Below, one piece after another: positions 32,073 through 40,500 of a stretch of DNA of 46,608 nt; the stretch's first letter is position 1, and every line of letters starts with the position of its first letter. Source of the DNA: an archaeon (GTDB taxonomy: Archaea > Nanobdellota > Nanobdellia > Pacearchaeales > GW2011-AR1). Location: assembly GCA_030605415.1 (NCBI GenBank), contig JAUWIJ010000009.1, positions 1 through 46,608 of the forward strand, read 5' to 3'. Position numbers and translations under genes: made by a program. The notes below the pieces were generated by a model that was not told the DNA's origin, did no database searches, and saw nothing but the letters and a program-made list of their open reading frames with translations.

Positions 32073-32317
32073 GTTTTGCTGTTGAGTGGACTAATTATGC
32101 ATTAAAGAATTTGGATGAGTTTGAGCTTTTTCTTCAAAAGAGAATAGTTAGGAAAGTTGAAGAGTTTGCCAACTCAGGAGTATTTCATGGGATTAAGAGA
32201 GTGCAAGGTTATGAAAAAATGTATCGACTGAGGGCAGGAGATTATAGGGTAATATTTGAATTGAATAATAATCTAATAGTTATTCTAAAAATTGGACATC
32301 GGAAAAATATTTATTGA
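32069..32317 (+). CDS. RelE/ParE-family toxin
   Basis: 82 residues, typical size. FAVEWTNYALKNLDEF, the central RVQGYEKMYRLRAGDYRVIFEL and the end LKIGHRKNIY match RelE-type toxins, whose conserved Arg in the RxGDYR segment and C-terminal HR/Y residues take part in ribosome-dependent mRNA cleavage. It forms a translationally coupled pair with the upstream antitoxin and stands just before PCNA. Confidence 0.88.
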   Translation: MSFAVEWTNYALKNLDEFELFLQKRIVRKVEEFANSGVFHGIKRVQGYEKMYRLRAGDYRVIFELNNNLIVILKIGHRKNIY

Positions 32318-32376
32318 CTTATCTCATTTAACTAAACTATAATAATCCTTAAAAACTAAACTATTCTTTTGATTGC

Positions 32377-33099
32377 ATGATATTAAAACTGGATAATCCT
32401 AAGTTGATGAGTGACGCGATTGCGATAATTTCTGAGGTGGTTTCCGAGGTGCGGATTAAGTTGCTTGAGGATGGGATGTCGATTATTGCGGTTGACCCGG
32501 CGAATGTTGCGTTGGTTATTTTTAAACTTCCAAGGGAATCGTTTTCGCAGTATGAAATTGGGAATGAGGTTTGGGGTGTTAATCTTGGTGACTTGAAAAA
32601 GATTTTGAAAAGGGCTGGAGTGACGGCGAGTATTGTTTTTGAGGAAGAGGGTGGCAAATTAAAGATTTCGATTTTTGATAAAGTGAAGCGGATTTTTAGT
32701 CTAGCTTTGATTGAAGTTTCGTCGGAAGATAAAGATATTCCTGATTTGAATTTTGGTGCGAGGGTTGAAATGAGTTCTGATGATTTTGCACAAACTATTG
32801 AGGACGCGAATGTTGTTGCTGATTCGTGCGCCTTTATTGCGAGCGAGGGCAGTTTTGTTATTGAGAGTTCGGGGAATTTAAATTCTGCAAGAGCTGAGTT
32901 TGCTGGGGAAAATTTGGAGATGTTTGGAATTGGCAAGTCAAAATATTCGCTTGAATATTTAATGAAATTTATTAAGGCCGTGAAAATTTCAAGTCGTGTT
33001 GTTGTGAATTTTTCTGACGATTATCCTTTAAGGTTGGACTTTCCTGGGGAAAAGATGGGTATCGGTTTTGTTTTGGCGCCAAGAGTTGAGAATGACTAA
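32377..33099 (+). CDS. pcn: DNA polymerase sliding clamp PCNA
   Basis: 240 residues, slightly shorter than the usual 245-250. The N-terminus ILKLDNPKLMSDAIAIISEVV, EDGMSIIAVDPANVALVIFKL and the C-terminus LEYLMKFIKAVKISSRVVVNF...YPLRLDF...IGFVLAPRVE are typical of archaeal PCNA. The trimer encircles DNA and recruits polymerase and repair enzymes. TATA-like CCTTAAAAAC lies about 27 nt before the ATG, so the message is probably leaderless. A 38-nt diverged fragment of its C-terminal coding region reappears at 36170. Confidence 0.94.
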   Translation: MILKLDNPKLMSDAIAIISEVVSEVRIKLLEDGMSIIAVDPANVALVIFKLPRESFSQYEIGNEVWGVNLGDLKKILKRAGVTASIVFEEEGGKLKISIFDKVKRIFSLALIEVSSEDKDIPDLNFGARVEMSSDDFAQTIEDANVVADSCAFIASEGSFVIESSGNLNSARAEFAGENLEMFGIGKSKYSLEYLMKFIKAVKISSRVVVNFSDDYPLRLDFPGEKMGIGFVLAPRVEND

Positions 33100-33151
33100 G
33101 CTCCCTTTTAGAAAAAGGTTCCTTGGAATCAAAACTTATTTTGCGATTATC

Positions 33152-33260
33152 AAAATTGATTTTCTATGAAAAATCAATTTTTTCAAATCGTATTTAATGC
33201 GAAATAAAATTTTTTGACGGTTCCGTCCAGAGGACACCTGAACCTAAAATTTTATTTCGC
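33152..33260 (+). other. Two strong hairpins after PCNA (possible structured RNA)
   Basis: Hairpin 1 pairs AAAATTGATTTT (33152-33163) with AAAATCAATTTT (33170-33181). Hairpin 2 pairs GCGAAATAAAATTTT (33199-33213) with AAAATTTTATTTCGC (33246-33260), and its loop folds again: GGTTC/GAACC and GTCC-AGA-GGAC. The perfect 12- and 15-bp stems in a 230-nt gap with no gene suggest a terminator pair, a small RNA or a palindromic insert. Confidence 0.7.
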
Positions 33261-33331
33261 GGGGAAGACTTGGTCGACTAAAAAGTTGGGGATTAATAAG
33301 AGTTTTGTATGGTTAGATAACTTAGAAATGA

Positions 33332-33574
33332 TTAGATTAATTTTTTTCCATATTCTGTTAATTTAACACTTGTATATGGACGTCCAGTGAGTTTGTTTTT
33401 CTTATGTTTGATTATTTCTACTATTCCCAGAAATTCAAGTTCTTTAATATGATTTAAAATTGTTAAATTATTAGCGTTAGTTTTTCTTTCAATCTTACCT
33501 AAAGATAGTTCTTTATTTTCTTTTAAAGATTGAAGAATTTTCTTTTTTATATCTAAGCCACTTCTTCTCTTCAT
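33332..33574 (-). CDS. Small winged-helix DNA-binding protein
   Basis: 80 residues. KKKILQSLKENKELSLGKIERKTNANNLTILNHIKELEFLGIVEII is a winged-helix core with recognition helix NNLTILNHIKELE and a wing KNKLTGRPYTSVKLT. It is divergently transcribed from the membrane protein gene at 33634. The palindromic CTTTAAAAG (33592-33600) between them can be read as a TATA box on either strand, so the protein may control both genes. Confidence 0.75.
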   Translation of the reverse strand: MKRRSGLDIKKKILQSLKENKELSLGKIERKTNANNLTILNHIKELEFLGIVEIIKHKKNKLTGRPYTSVKLTEYGKKLI

Positions 33575-33633
33575 CCCATAAACAAATGGAAAGCTTTAAA
33601 AGATACATTCCATTAATTAATGGAGAGGTAAAA

Positions 33634-34107
33634 ATGGAAAATAAAAGACCAACGCTTGTAACGGTTATTTGTATTATTGGATTTATTGAGGCTTTTTTTG
33701 GTATAGCTGGGACTCTTTATTACTTACTATTTGTAGGTGAAATTGTTATTGAAGAGATAATTGTGCCTATTTGGCTTTCTGTTTTTAGTATATTTATTGG
33801 TATATTCTATCTTGGCTCTTTAATTTATATTTGGAAGATGAGAAAGGTTGGGTTGGTTGTCTATTCGGCATTTTTCATTTTGAATTTTATCGTTATGTCT
33901 ATCTTTATAGGATTAGAGTTTGACTCTATTGCTGTTGGTGCATTTGCTGTTACAATTGGGGAGATTGTTGATGTTGTGCTTCTGGGGCTTTTGTGGACGC
34001 AGTTTAGGAAGATGGGTTGGGATGGTGATTCTTCGGTGGAAAATTTAGGAGTGAATTCTGTTGCTGTGGAAACTCCAGAGATAAATTCTGTTAGTGCTAC
34101 AGTTTAA
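33634..34107 (+). CDS. Four-helix membrane protein (ENKRP family, copy 1)
   Basis: 157 residues from the ATG at 33634, chosen because GGAGAGG lies just upstream and MENKRP recurs as the start of the next gene; a longer frame opens at 33586. Four hydrophobic helices follow, with the conserved turns IYIWKMRKVGL and LLWTQFRKMGW. The next gene contains two more copies of this domain. A polar Ser/Val tail ends the protein. The family is unnamed to me; the domain is likely an integral membrane sensor or scaffold. Confidence 0.72.
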   Translation: MENKRPTLVTVICIIGFIEAFFGIAGTLYYLLFVGEIVIEEIIVPIWLSVFSIFIGIFYLGSLIYIWKMRKVGLVVYSAFFILNFIVMSIFIGLEFDSIAVGAFAVTIGEIVDVVLLGLLWTQFRKMGWDGDSSVENLGVNSVAVETPEINSVSATV

Positions 34108-34108
34108 G

Positions 34109-36160
34109 ATGGAAAATAAAAGACCTACATTTGTAACTATTGTCTGTATCTTTTTATTTATTGAAGTTCCATTAGGATTTATTGTAGTGCTTTTTAATTT
34201 AATGTCTTCGGTGAATATGGCCTTGTATGGATTAGCAATGTCTCCATGGTATTCTATTTTCAGTATACCTTGGGCGATTTTTTATCTTGTGGCTGTAATT
34301 TTTATTTGGAAAATGAAAAAAATTGGGTTGATTGCATATACTGGATTAGCTATAATAGATTACACTCTTGGACTTATTGGCGGCTTCGATAATATAAGCG
34401 GAATTATTTGGGGTGTTATACTTATCGGTCTTTTATGGACGCAATTCAAGAAGATGTCTTGGGGTTATAATTTGAATAAAGATTCTTCGGTGGAAAATTC
34501 AGGAGTAAGTTCTAATATTGTAGAAGCTTCGGACAAGAGTAGTTCGGAAAATAAAAGACCAATACTTGTGACGATTATTTGTGTTTTCAAATTCATCGCA
34601 CTTTTATTCTCACTTTTTTTGTTTTTCTCCGATCCTAAGTACTATGGACTACTTCCTCTTTGGATTTTTGTCTCGACTATTGGCGCTACGATTTTATCTC
34701 TTGTGGCTATAATTTTTATTTGGAAAATGAGGAAGGTTGGACTGATTGTTTATACTGGGGTGACTATTATAACATATTTAATTTCATTTATTGTTGATGC
34801 TGTTCCTTGGGCTAGTATGGTCGTAGAAACAATCCTTATTAGTCTTTTGTGGACGCAGTTTGGTAAGATGAAATGGGGGATAAATCTCTCTAATGAGAAT
34901 TCTGGTAGTGATTCCTCCAACTGGGGTCTTGGGATTTTAGTTTTTGTTATTTTTGTTATTTTAGCTTCTGGGGCTTTTATCGTTACCAATATTTACTCCA
35001 ACAACTTTAATGCTGTTTCTTTGGAGCTTGGAGATATGGGACTTTACAGCTTTAGTGGAATTTCCTACCATAATGGTTCTTTTTTTCATGCCGTTGTTGA
35101 TGGCGGAAATACTTATATCATGAAAGATAATAAACGAGTTTCTGGTCCCTACCTTTCTGTTTATTCTAATGTGTTTGATGAAGGTATTTATTTTAATGTT
35201 TTAACTAATGGAGCTTTTTATATTTTAGATGAAAAATTTGAAAAGCTAAATGAAGAAGGGTTTGATTCTATTGGATATTGTGATTTTATTGAGGAAGATA
35301 TCGCTTGCATGGTTAGTTTTGGAGAATATTCACAGCAATTGTATTATAAGGGCGAATTAATTAGTGACAAATATTCCTATGTTCATTCGTTTGGAGAAGT
35401 TGATGGTGAGATCTTTTATATTGCTTCTGCTGATGAGGGATCTGTTCTTGTCTACGAAGGCAGGGAGTTTTTCCCTCCTATTTATGATGGCGAGGGTCTT
35501 CATTCGTCTTCTCTTTATTTGTCTGTTGGAGAGGAGAAGATTAAAGAAATTGAAAGTAGGTATGGGGCTATTTTTTCCTATGGTATTTTAGGAGAGGAAT
35601 ATGTGTACACTACTAAACGCGATGGAAAGTTTTATTTCGTCAATGGAGATATTGTTTCTGAGTTGCCCGCGGATGACAATGTAAATACTTTTAATTATGA
35701 GGGTGAGTTTTCGGGAAAACCATATTTTTTGAAGAATAAACTGAATTGCGTTAAGGAAGACGGAGGTAACATTTGCAATTATGGAGGATCTAGTTTGTAT
35801 TATGATGGTGAAGATGTTCTGATTGATTTGCCGATGCCTTATTCTGTTGAAGATGTCAGTGTTTTGGATGATAAATTTTTGTATGTCGTTGAGTTTGAGG
35901 AGCGAAGGGCTATCGTCTGGGGAGATGAAGTTTTGGGATTGGAGTATGATGATATTGCTGGCTATGGATTCGGGTCTTATTTGGTTGTTGATGAAAAGTT
36001 GGTGTTCATTGGAATTCGGGATGCGATGCATTTTGTTGTTTATGATGGCTCCAAATTGGGACCATATTTGTTTGTTAGACAATTGATTGATGTTGATAAA
36101 AAACTGGCTTTCGTTGCTAATGAGCGACCCAGAGAGATTAAGTTGTTTATTGAAGAATAG
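34109..36160 (+). CDS. Membrane protein with two ENKRP domains and exterior beta-propeller-like domain
   Basis: 683 residues from the ATG at 34109, one nt after the upstream stop. Two copies of the four-helix domain (about 1-125 and 145-265, each with ENKRP at the start and WTQF.KM.WG at the end) are joined by a Ser-rich linker. A single helix (about 275-297) leads to a 380-residue exterior domain of repeated YxxG/YYDGE-type blades (YYKGELISDKY, LYYDGEDVLI, YDGSKLGPYLF), like WG-repeat or beta-propeller proteins. Together with copy 1 this gives three domain copies from tandem duplication. A ligand-binding or cell-surface role is inferred. Confidence 0.72.
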   Translation: MENKRPTFVTIVCIFLFIEVPLGFIVVLFNLMSSVNMALYGLAMSPWYSIFSIPWAIFYLVAVIFIWKMKKIGLIAYTGLAIIDYTLGLIGGFDNISGIIWGVILIGLLWTQFKKMSWGYNLNKDSSVENSGVSSNIVEASDKSSSENKRPILVTIICVFKFIALLFSLFLFFSDPKYYGLLPLWIFVSTIGATILSLVAIIFIWKMRKVGLIVYTGVTIITYLISFIVDAVPWASMVVETILISLLWTQFGKMKWGINLSNENSGSDSSNWGLGILVFVIFVILASGAFIVTNIYSNNFNAVSLELGDMGLYSFSGISYHNGSFFHAVVDGGNTYIMKDNKRVSGPYLSVYSNVFDEGIYFNVLTNGAFYILDEKFEKLNEEGFDSIGYCDFIEEDIACMVSFGEYSQQLYYKGELISDKYSYVHSFGEVDGEIFYIASADEGSVLVYEGREFFPPIYDGEGLHSSSLYLSVGEEKIKEIESRYGAIFSYGILGEEYVYTTKRDGKFYFVNGDIVSELPADDNVNTFNYEGEFSGKPYFLKNKLNCVKEDGGNICNYGGSSLYYDGEDVLIDLPMPYSVEDVSVLDDKFLYVVEFEERRAIVWGDEVLGLEYDDIAGYGFGSYLVVDEKLVFIGIRDAMHFVVYDGSKLGPYLFVRQLIDVDKKLAFVANERPREIKLFIEE

Positions 36161-36169
36161 TTATTTTTC

Positions 36170-36207
36170 TGAATTTTTAATGAAGTTTATTAAGGCTGTG
36201 AAAATTT
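36170..36207 (+). pseudogene. 38-nt relic of the PCNA 3' coding region
   Basis: 35 of 38 nt match 32952-32989 of the intact gene. Two of the three changes are synonymous and the third is Tyr to Phe, so the fragment encodes E-F-LMKFIKAVKI. It follows the stop of the 34109 gene and is not part of a gene-length frame. Confidence 0.75.
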
Positions 36208-36313
36208 TTCTTTTCCCCAACATTTATATATACATATTCCTAGTTAATTTCATAGTGATATTAGTAGTTATATTGTTGCATATCCTACTATGTAAAACAC
36301 TATTAATATTATA

Positions 36314-36499
36314 ATGAATGTTCATAATAAAAAAATAATAGAGTTGATAAAAAAAGAGAAAGTTGTAACGAGTTCTGAGGTTGCGAATGTGCTTGGGGTT
36401 TCGTGGAATACTGCGGATAAATATTTATTGGAACTTCTTGTTGAGAGGAAAATTGATAGGATAAAAAAAGCGGGGGTGAATTTATGGATGATGAAGTAG
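36314..36499 (+). CDS. Small winged-helix protein at head of the surface cluster
   Basis: 61 residues. KIIELIKKEKVVTSSEVANVLGVSWNTADKYLLELLVERKIDRIKKAGVNLW is a complete helix-turn-helix with recognition helix SWNTADKYLLEL and a short wing. Its end overlaps the start of the pilin-like gene at 36484 by 16 nt, so it is cotranscribed and is a candidate regulator of the cluster. Confidence 0.78.
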   Translation: MNVHNKKIIELIKKEKVVTSSEVANVLGVSWNTADKYLLELLVERKIDRIKKAGVNLWMMK

Positions 36500-37278
36500 A
36501 ACAAGTTGGGGGTTGGGGGTTGGGGGTTGGGGGTAGAAGGGGGCAGGTAACGATTTTTATTATTGTGGGAATTGTGATGGTCGTTGGAATTCTTGGGGCG
36601 ATTTATTTTATGAGTAGTACTGAAGTGGACACGTCTGCAGATTTGGGACCGAGTGTTTTTATTGATAAGTGTATTCGGGATGTTGTTGAGGAGTCTATTG
36701 ATAAAATGTTGTTTAATGGTGGGGAGGTTGTGCCGTCGCAGACAATTTGGTATCAGGGGGCTGAGTGGAATTATTTGTGTTATCAGGCGGATTTTTATCA
36801 AGGATGTTATAATATTCATCCTATGTTAGAGATGCAGATTGAAAAAGAAATTGTGAAAGATACGCAGACAAAGGTGCAGGACTGTTTTGATTCAATGAGG
36901 GAGGATTTCGAGAATCGTGGATTTGATGTTGGTGGTGGGGCGACGATATATTCGATTGATTTGTTGCCGGGATATGTTGCGATTAATTTGAGAAAAAAGA
37001 TTGATATTTCAAGAGGGGGAACGGCAGAGAGTTTTGAAAATTTTGACAGTAGGGTTTTGTCGTCGATTTATGATTTGGTTCGAGTTGCGAGGGATGTTGT
37101 AAATTCGGAATCGCAGTATTGTCATTTTGAATACAATGGCTATATGCTTTTATATCCGCAATATGATATTAGGAGAATTGATTATAGCGATAGTAAAATT
37201 TATAGTTTGACTGATAGAAGGTCAAAAGAGGAATTTAAATTTGCTGTGAGGAGCTGTGCGTTTGCGCCGGGAATATGA
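36484..37278 (+). CDS. Pilin-like surface protein with VTIFI-type N-terminus
   Basis: 264 residues. A 19-residue leader (DDEVEQVGGWGLGVGGRRG) precedes QVTIFIIVGIVMVVGILGAIYFM, a class III-like helix. The exterior part (about 45-264) has paired Cys (DKCIRDVV, YLCYQADFYQGCYN, QDCFDS, QYCHF, RSCAF) and is paralogous to the protein at 42968 (same YLCY.....YxxC spacing and C-terminal FAVRSCAFAPG / FASRSLAWPAG). Four tandem GTTGGGG heptamers encode most of the Gly-rich leader, so slippage would shift the frame. It probably forms or caps a pilus-like structure with the giant protein that follows. Confidence 0.8.
   Translation: MDDEVEQVGGWGLGVGGRRGQVTIFIIVGIVMVVGILGAIYFMSSTEVDTSADLGPSVFIDKCIRDVVEESIDKMLFNGGEVVPSQTIWYQGAEWNYLCYQADFYQGCYNIHPMLEMQIEKEIVKDTQTKVQDCFDSMREDFENRGFDVGGGATIYSIDLLPGYVAINLRKKIDISRGGTAESFENFDSRVLSSIYDLVRVARDVVNSESQYCHFEYNGYMLLYPQYDIRRIDYSDSKIYSLTDRRSKEEFKFAVRSCAFAPGI
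36505..36532 (+). repeat. Tandem heptamer GTTGGGG x4 in the pilin 5' coding region
   Basis: Four exact copies, then GTAG. Because 7 is not a multiple of 3, loss or gain of one unit moves the pilin out of frame. Confidence 0.92.
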
Positions 37279-37308
37279 AAATGCTACGCATTTTCGGAGG
37301 GTCGGGGT

Positions 37309-37345
37309 TACCCTCACAAATAAAAAGGGGAATCAGGTTGGGGCA
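37309..37345 (+). repeat. 37-nt extragenic element, copy 7 (+)
   Basis: TACCCTCACA, middle AATAAAAAGGGGAATCA, GGTTGGGGCA, then GACCCTCGG. Confidence 0.9.
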
Positions 37346-37366
37346 GACCCTCGGACGCTACGCTGG

Positions 37367-37403
37367 TACCCTCACAGGTATAAAGGAAAATCAGGTTGGG
37401 GCA
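37367..37403 (+). repeat. 37-nt extragenic element, copy 8 (+)
   Basis: TACCCTCACA, middle GGTATAAAGGAAAATCA, GGTTGGGGCA, then GACCCTCGG. It is identical to copy 9. Confidence 0.9.
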
Positions 37404-37514
37404 GACCCTCGGGGTTTCGGAGGGCAACCTTGTTGCCCGTTGGTGAATACAGGAAGGAGTTTGAAGAAGGGAGGACTTTGGAGTTCGGTGGCACCCTCAC
37501 AAATTCAAAACAAA

Positions 37515-37551
37515 TACCCTCACAGGTATAAAGGAAAATCAGGTTGGGGCA
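37515..37551 (+). repeat. 37-nt extragenic element, copy 9 (+)
   Basis: Same sequence as copy 8, followed by GACCTTCGG. A partial left end (CACCCTCACA) lies just before it at 37492. Confidence 0.9.
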
Positions 37552-37585
37552 GACCTTCGGAGAGTTGGGAAGGGAATAAAACAAA

Positions 37586-40500
37586 ATGGAAAACAAAAAT
37601 GAAAAAATAATTGCAAGTTTTGAATTAATCGTAATGATAGTTTCGGTGTTCGCGTTTGCACATGTGATGGCGGTCAATGAGGGAGTTTTTGAAGAATATA
37701 ATGAGGTGTTGGTTGGCGAGGCTATTGAGTTAAGCGGGAAGGTTCAAGTGGGGAGTTCTATGGTTGAAATTATTTTAGGTGTTATTTTTGAGAAGATTAA
37801 AAAACCTATGATTCCGGTTGTTTCAGCAGGATTTTTTGACGACGAAGAAGAAGACAGGGATTGGGTTGATGAAGTTGGCGGACAGTATTATATTGGAAAT
37901 GAAACAAGAACGACTTATTCTATTTCATCCAGTGCGACAGATGTTGGATGTTGTTTTATATCTAAAGATGGGCAGAAATGCGGAACCGCTGGTCCAGATA
38001 ATTGTGTTTCGAATTCACCTTTTGCCGAGGGAGCTTTGTGTTCTCAAACCTCGTTTTGCCAAAAGGGCTGTTGTTATAATGAGGCATTGGGAATTTTCGA
38101 TAAGAATGTTTTGAAGGCAGATTGTTCGGCGAGTTGGGTGGCTGACCCGAATTGCAATATGCCTGCGGCAAAACTCGGGTGCTGTATTTTGGGAACTATT
38201 TCTATTTATGAAACGTTGGGACAGTGTGAGGTTGATACTTTGACGAGAACGATTGGAGATAGTGCGGTTGTTGATTGGAGGGGTGAGTTAAATGAGGGGC
38301 AGTGTCTTTTGACTTCGGCGACGCAAAAAGAAGGGGCTTGTGTTCTTGATGGAGGAGATTGTAAGTTTGGAAATGAGGCGGATTGTTATAATTACGACGG
38401 GCAGTTTAGTGAGGGTTATCTTTGTACTTCTGATTCGCTGGATAGTGCTTGTGAGATGACTGAACAGACAACTTGCATTGAGGGTAAGGACGGAGTTTAT
38501 TTTTTGGATTCCTGCGGAAATTATGCGAACATTTATGATTCAGCGAGGGTGAACGACCAGAGTTATTGGGAAGTTATTATTGCGCCGGAAAATCTTTGTG
38601 GGCATGACGACGCTGACGGGAATGCTGATTCTAAAGATTGCGGGAATTGCAATCGGTTCTTGGGGGGAATTTGCGCTTCAGCGACGGAGAATAATTTTGA
38701 TGTTGATGTTAGGAATTTTTATTGTAAGGGGACATCGTGTATGTTTGATGGGGAGAAATATAAGAACGGAGAGTCGTGGTGTGTTTACGATGGGGCGATT
38801 GGGAACGGGGATGATGTTGTGGGTTCGAGACACTGGAAGTATGTGTGTTCTCAGGGAGTTACGCAGATAGAGCCATGCGCGGATTACCGGAATCAGATTT
38901 GTATTCAGACTAATACTTTTGATGTGAACGGGACTGAGGTTGAGTTTAGGAATTCGGCTTGTGTTGCGAACAATTGGAGGGAGTGTATTGATTTGAATAG
39001 CGAGGAGGATGGGCTTGAGGAGTGTGTGGGGACATTGAATTGTCGGGTGGAGAAGGTTGAGATTGCGGACAAATTTAAGTTTGATGTTTGTCTTCCGAAG
39101 TATCCTGGGGGATTTAGTTTGAAAGATGAGAGATATATGAATACTGCAGAGAAGACTTGTGGAATGGCGGACCAGACGTGCACGGTTGTGTATGCGCCAA
39201 AAACGTGGGGAGGGTGTGAATTGGTTGCTAATGGCGGTTGTCTTGGAGAGACGTTTGCGCAGGAGATGAATGATTTTTGTAGGGGGCTTGGAGATTGTGG
39301 GGGGTCGGTAAATATTGTGGGGGAATATACTGATAATTACAAAGTTACAAGTTCTCCGAAGTTGAGTGAGAATTGGATTAATAAGTTAAAGGCGTTGGCT
39401 GAACCGGTGCCGGGACAGTTTGCTGAGGTTGAGGATTATTCGGAATTTTTGAAGGCGGCTGGGCTTTGGGCAAATCCGGAGGAAGCGCCGATGGGTGAAG
39501 CGGCTGGACATATAGCTGATTTTCAAAATATTGGAATGGGAAGTGCGGGAATTGGTATGGCTATGTTTGCGGGAGCAAAACTTGGAACAGCTTATCTTTC
39601 TGGATATTTATCTACTGGTTTATCTGCGGGAGCTGCAGCGTTCGCAGGTGTAGCAATAGCTGCTGGAGTTGGTATGGTCGCTGGAGTAATGATTGCTAAA
39701 CAGCTTGGGTTGAGTCCTGGTGGAACTATGTTGATGGCAGTTGGTGGAGCGATGGTTGTAGTAGGATTAGTTATATGGGCAGAAATGTTCACAGCTTTGG
39801 CAGCACTGGGACCTTATGGTTGGATTATTGCTGTTGTTGGGGTCATTATTATGGTTATAGCTTCTTTCTTCGGAGGTGATGATTGCCCCCCAACCGAAGT
39901 CACGTTTGAGTGTAAGCCGTGGAAGGCGCCGGCGGGTGGAGGTGATTGTGAGGTGTGTAATGGGGACCCGCTGAAGCCGTGTTCGGAATATCGCTGTAAT
40001 AGTTTGGGAGCGGCGTGTGAATTGGTGAATAAGGGGACAGAGAATGAGATGTGCGCCTCTTCAAGAGATGACGGGAGTGCGCCGATTCTTAAACCGCAAC
40101 TTGGAGTGATTTCGGAGAGTGAAAGTTATAGTGATGTTAGTGACGATGGATTCAGATTGACTTCTATAAGTGGGGGGTGTATTGATGCTTATACTCCTTT
40201 GGTTTTCGGGATTACCACGAACGAGCTGGCGTATTGTAAGTTTGATATGGAGATAACTGAGTTTGAAAATATGGATTATGATTTTGGCGGGAATTCTTAT
40301 TTGTATAATCATACGACGGTGTTTAGTTTGCCGGACCCGGGTCACGGGCAGAGTCAGGGAGCGAATTGGACTGGAGATTTGACTTTGTATATTAAGTGTG
40401 TTGATACGCATGGGCATGAGAGCCCGGGTTTTTATACGGTTGATATGTGTGTGAACGAAGGGCCTGATAGGATGGCTCCGAGAATTGTAGCAACTAATCC

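Larger units (their letters stand above)
37279..37585 (+). repeat. Repeat-module array between pilin and giant protein
   Basis: This 307-nt gap holds three full 37-nt elements, one truncated copy (37492-37500 start only) and fillers TCGGAGGGTCGGGG and GGACGCTACGCTGG. Open frames at 37256-37531 and 37275-37610 are repeat translations. No promoter is obvious, so the flanking genes may share a transcript. Confidence 0.85.

Noticed and set aside
36087..36314. 75-residue hydrophobic frame after the propeller-type membrane protein
   Set aside because: It begins inside the upstream gene in another frame and owes its PCNA-like piece to the 38-nt relic; the rest is AT-rich intergenic sequence.
37309..37551. 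CRISPR array made of the 37-nt elements
   Set aside because: Copies are dispersed and often single, spacing is irregular, the conserved parts are the ends and not the whole unit, and no cas genes are present.
37256..37610. Two overlapping frames between the pilin and giant protein
   Set aside because: They run through the 37-nt elements and give the same repeat peptides (VGADPR, SGWGRPS) as other arrays.
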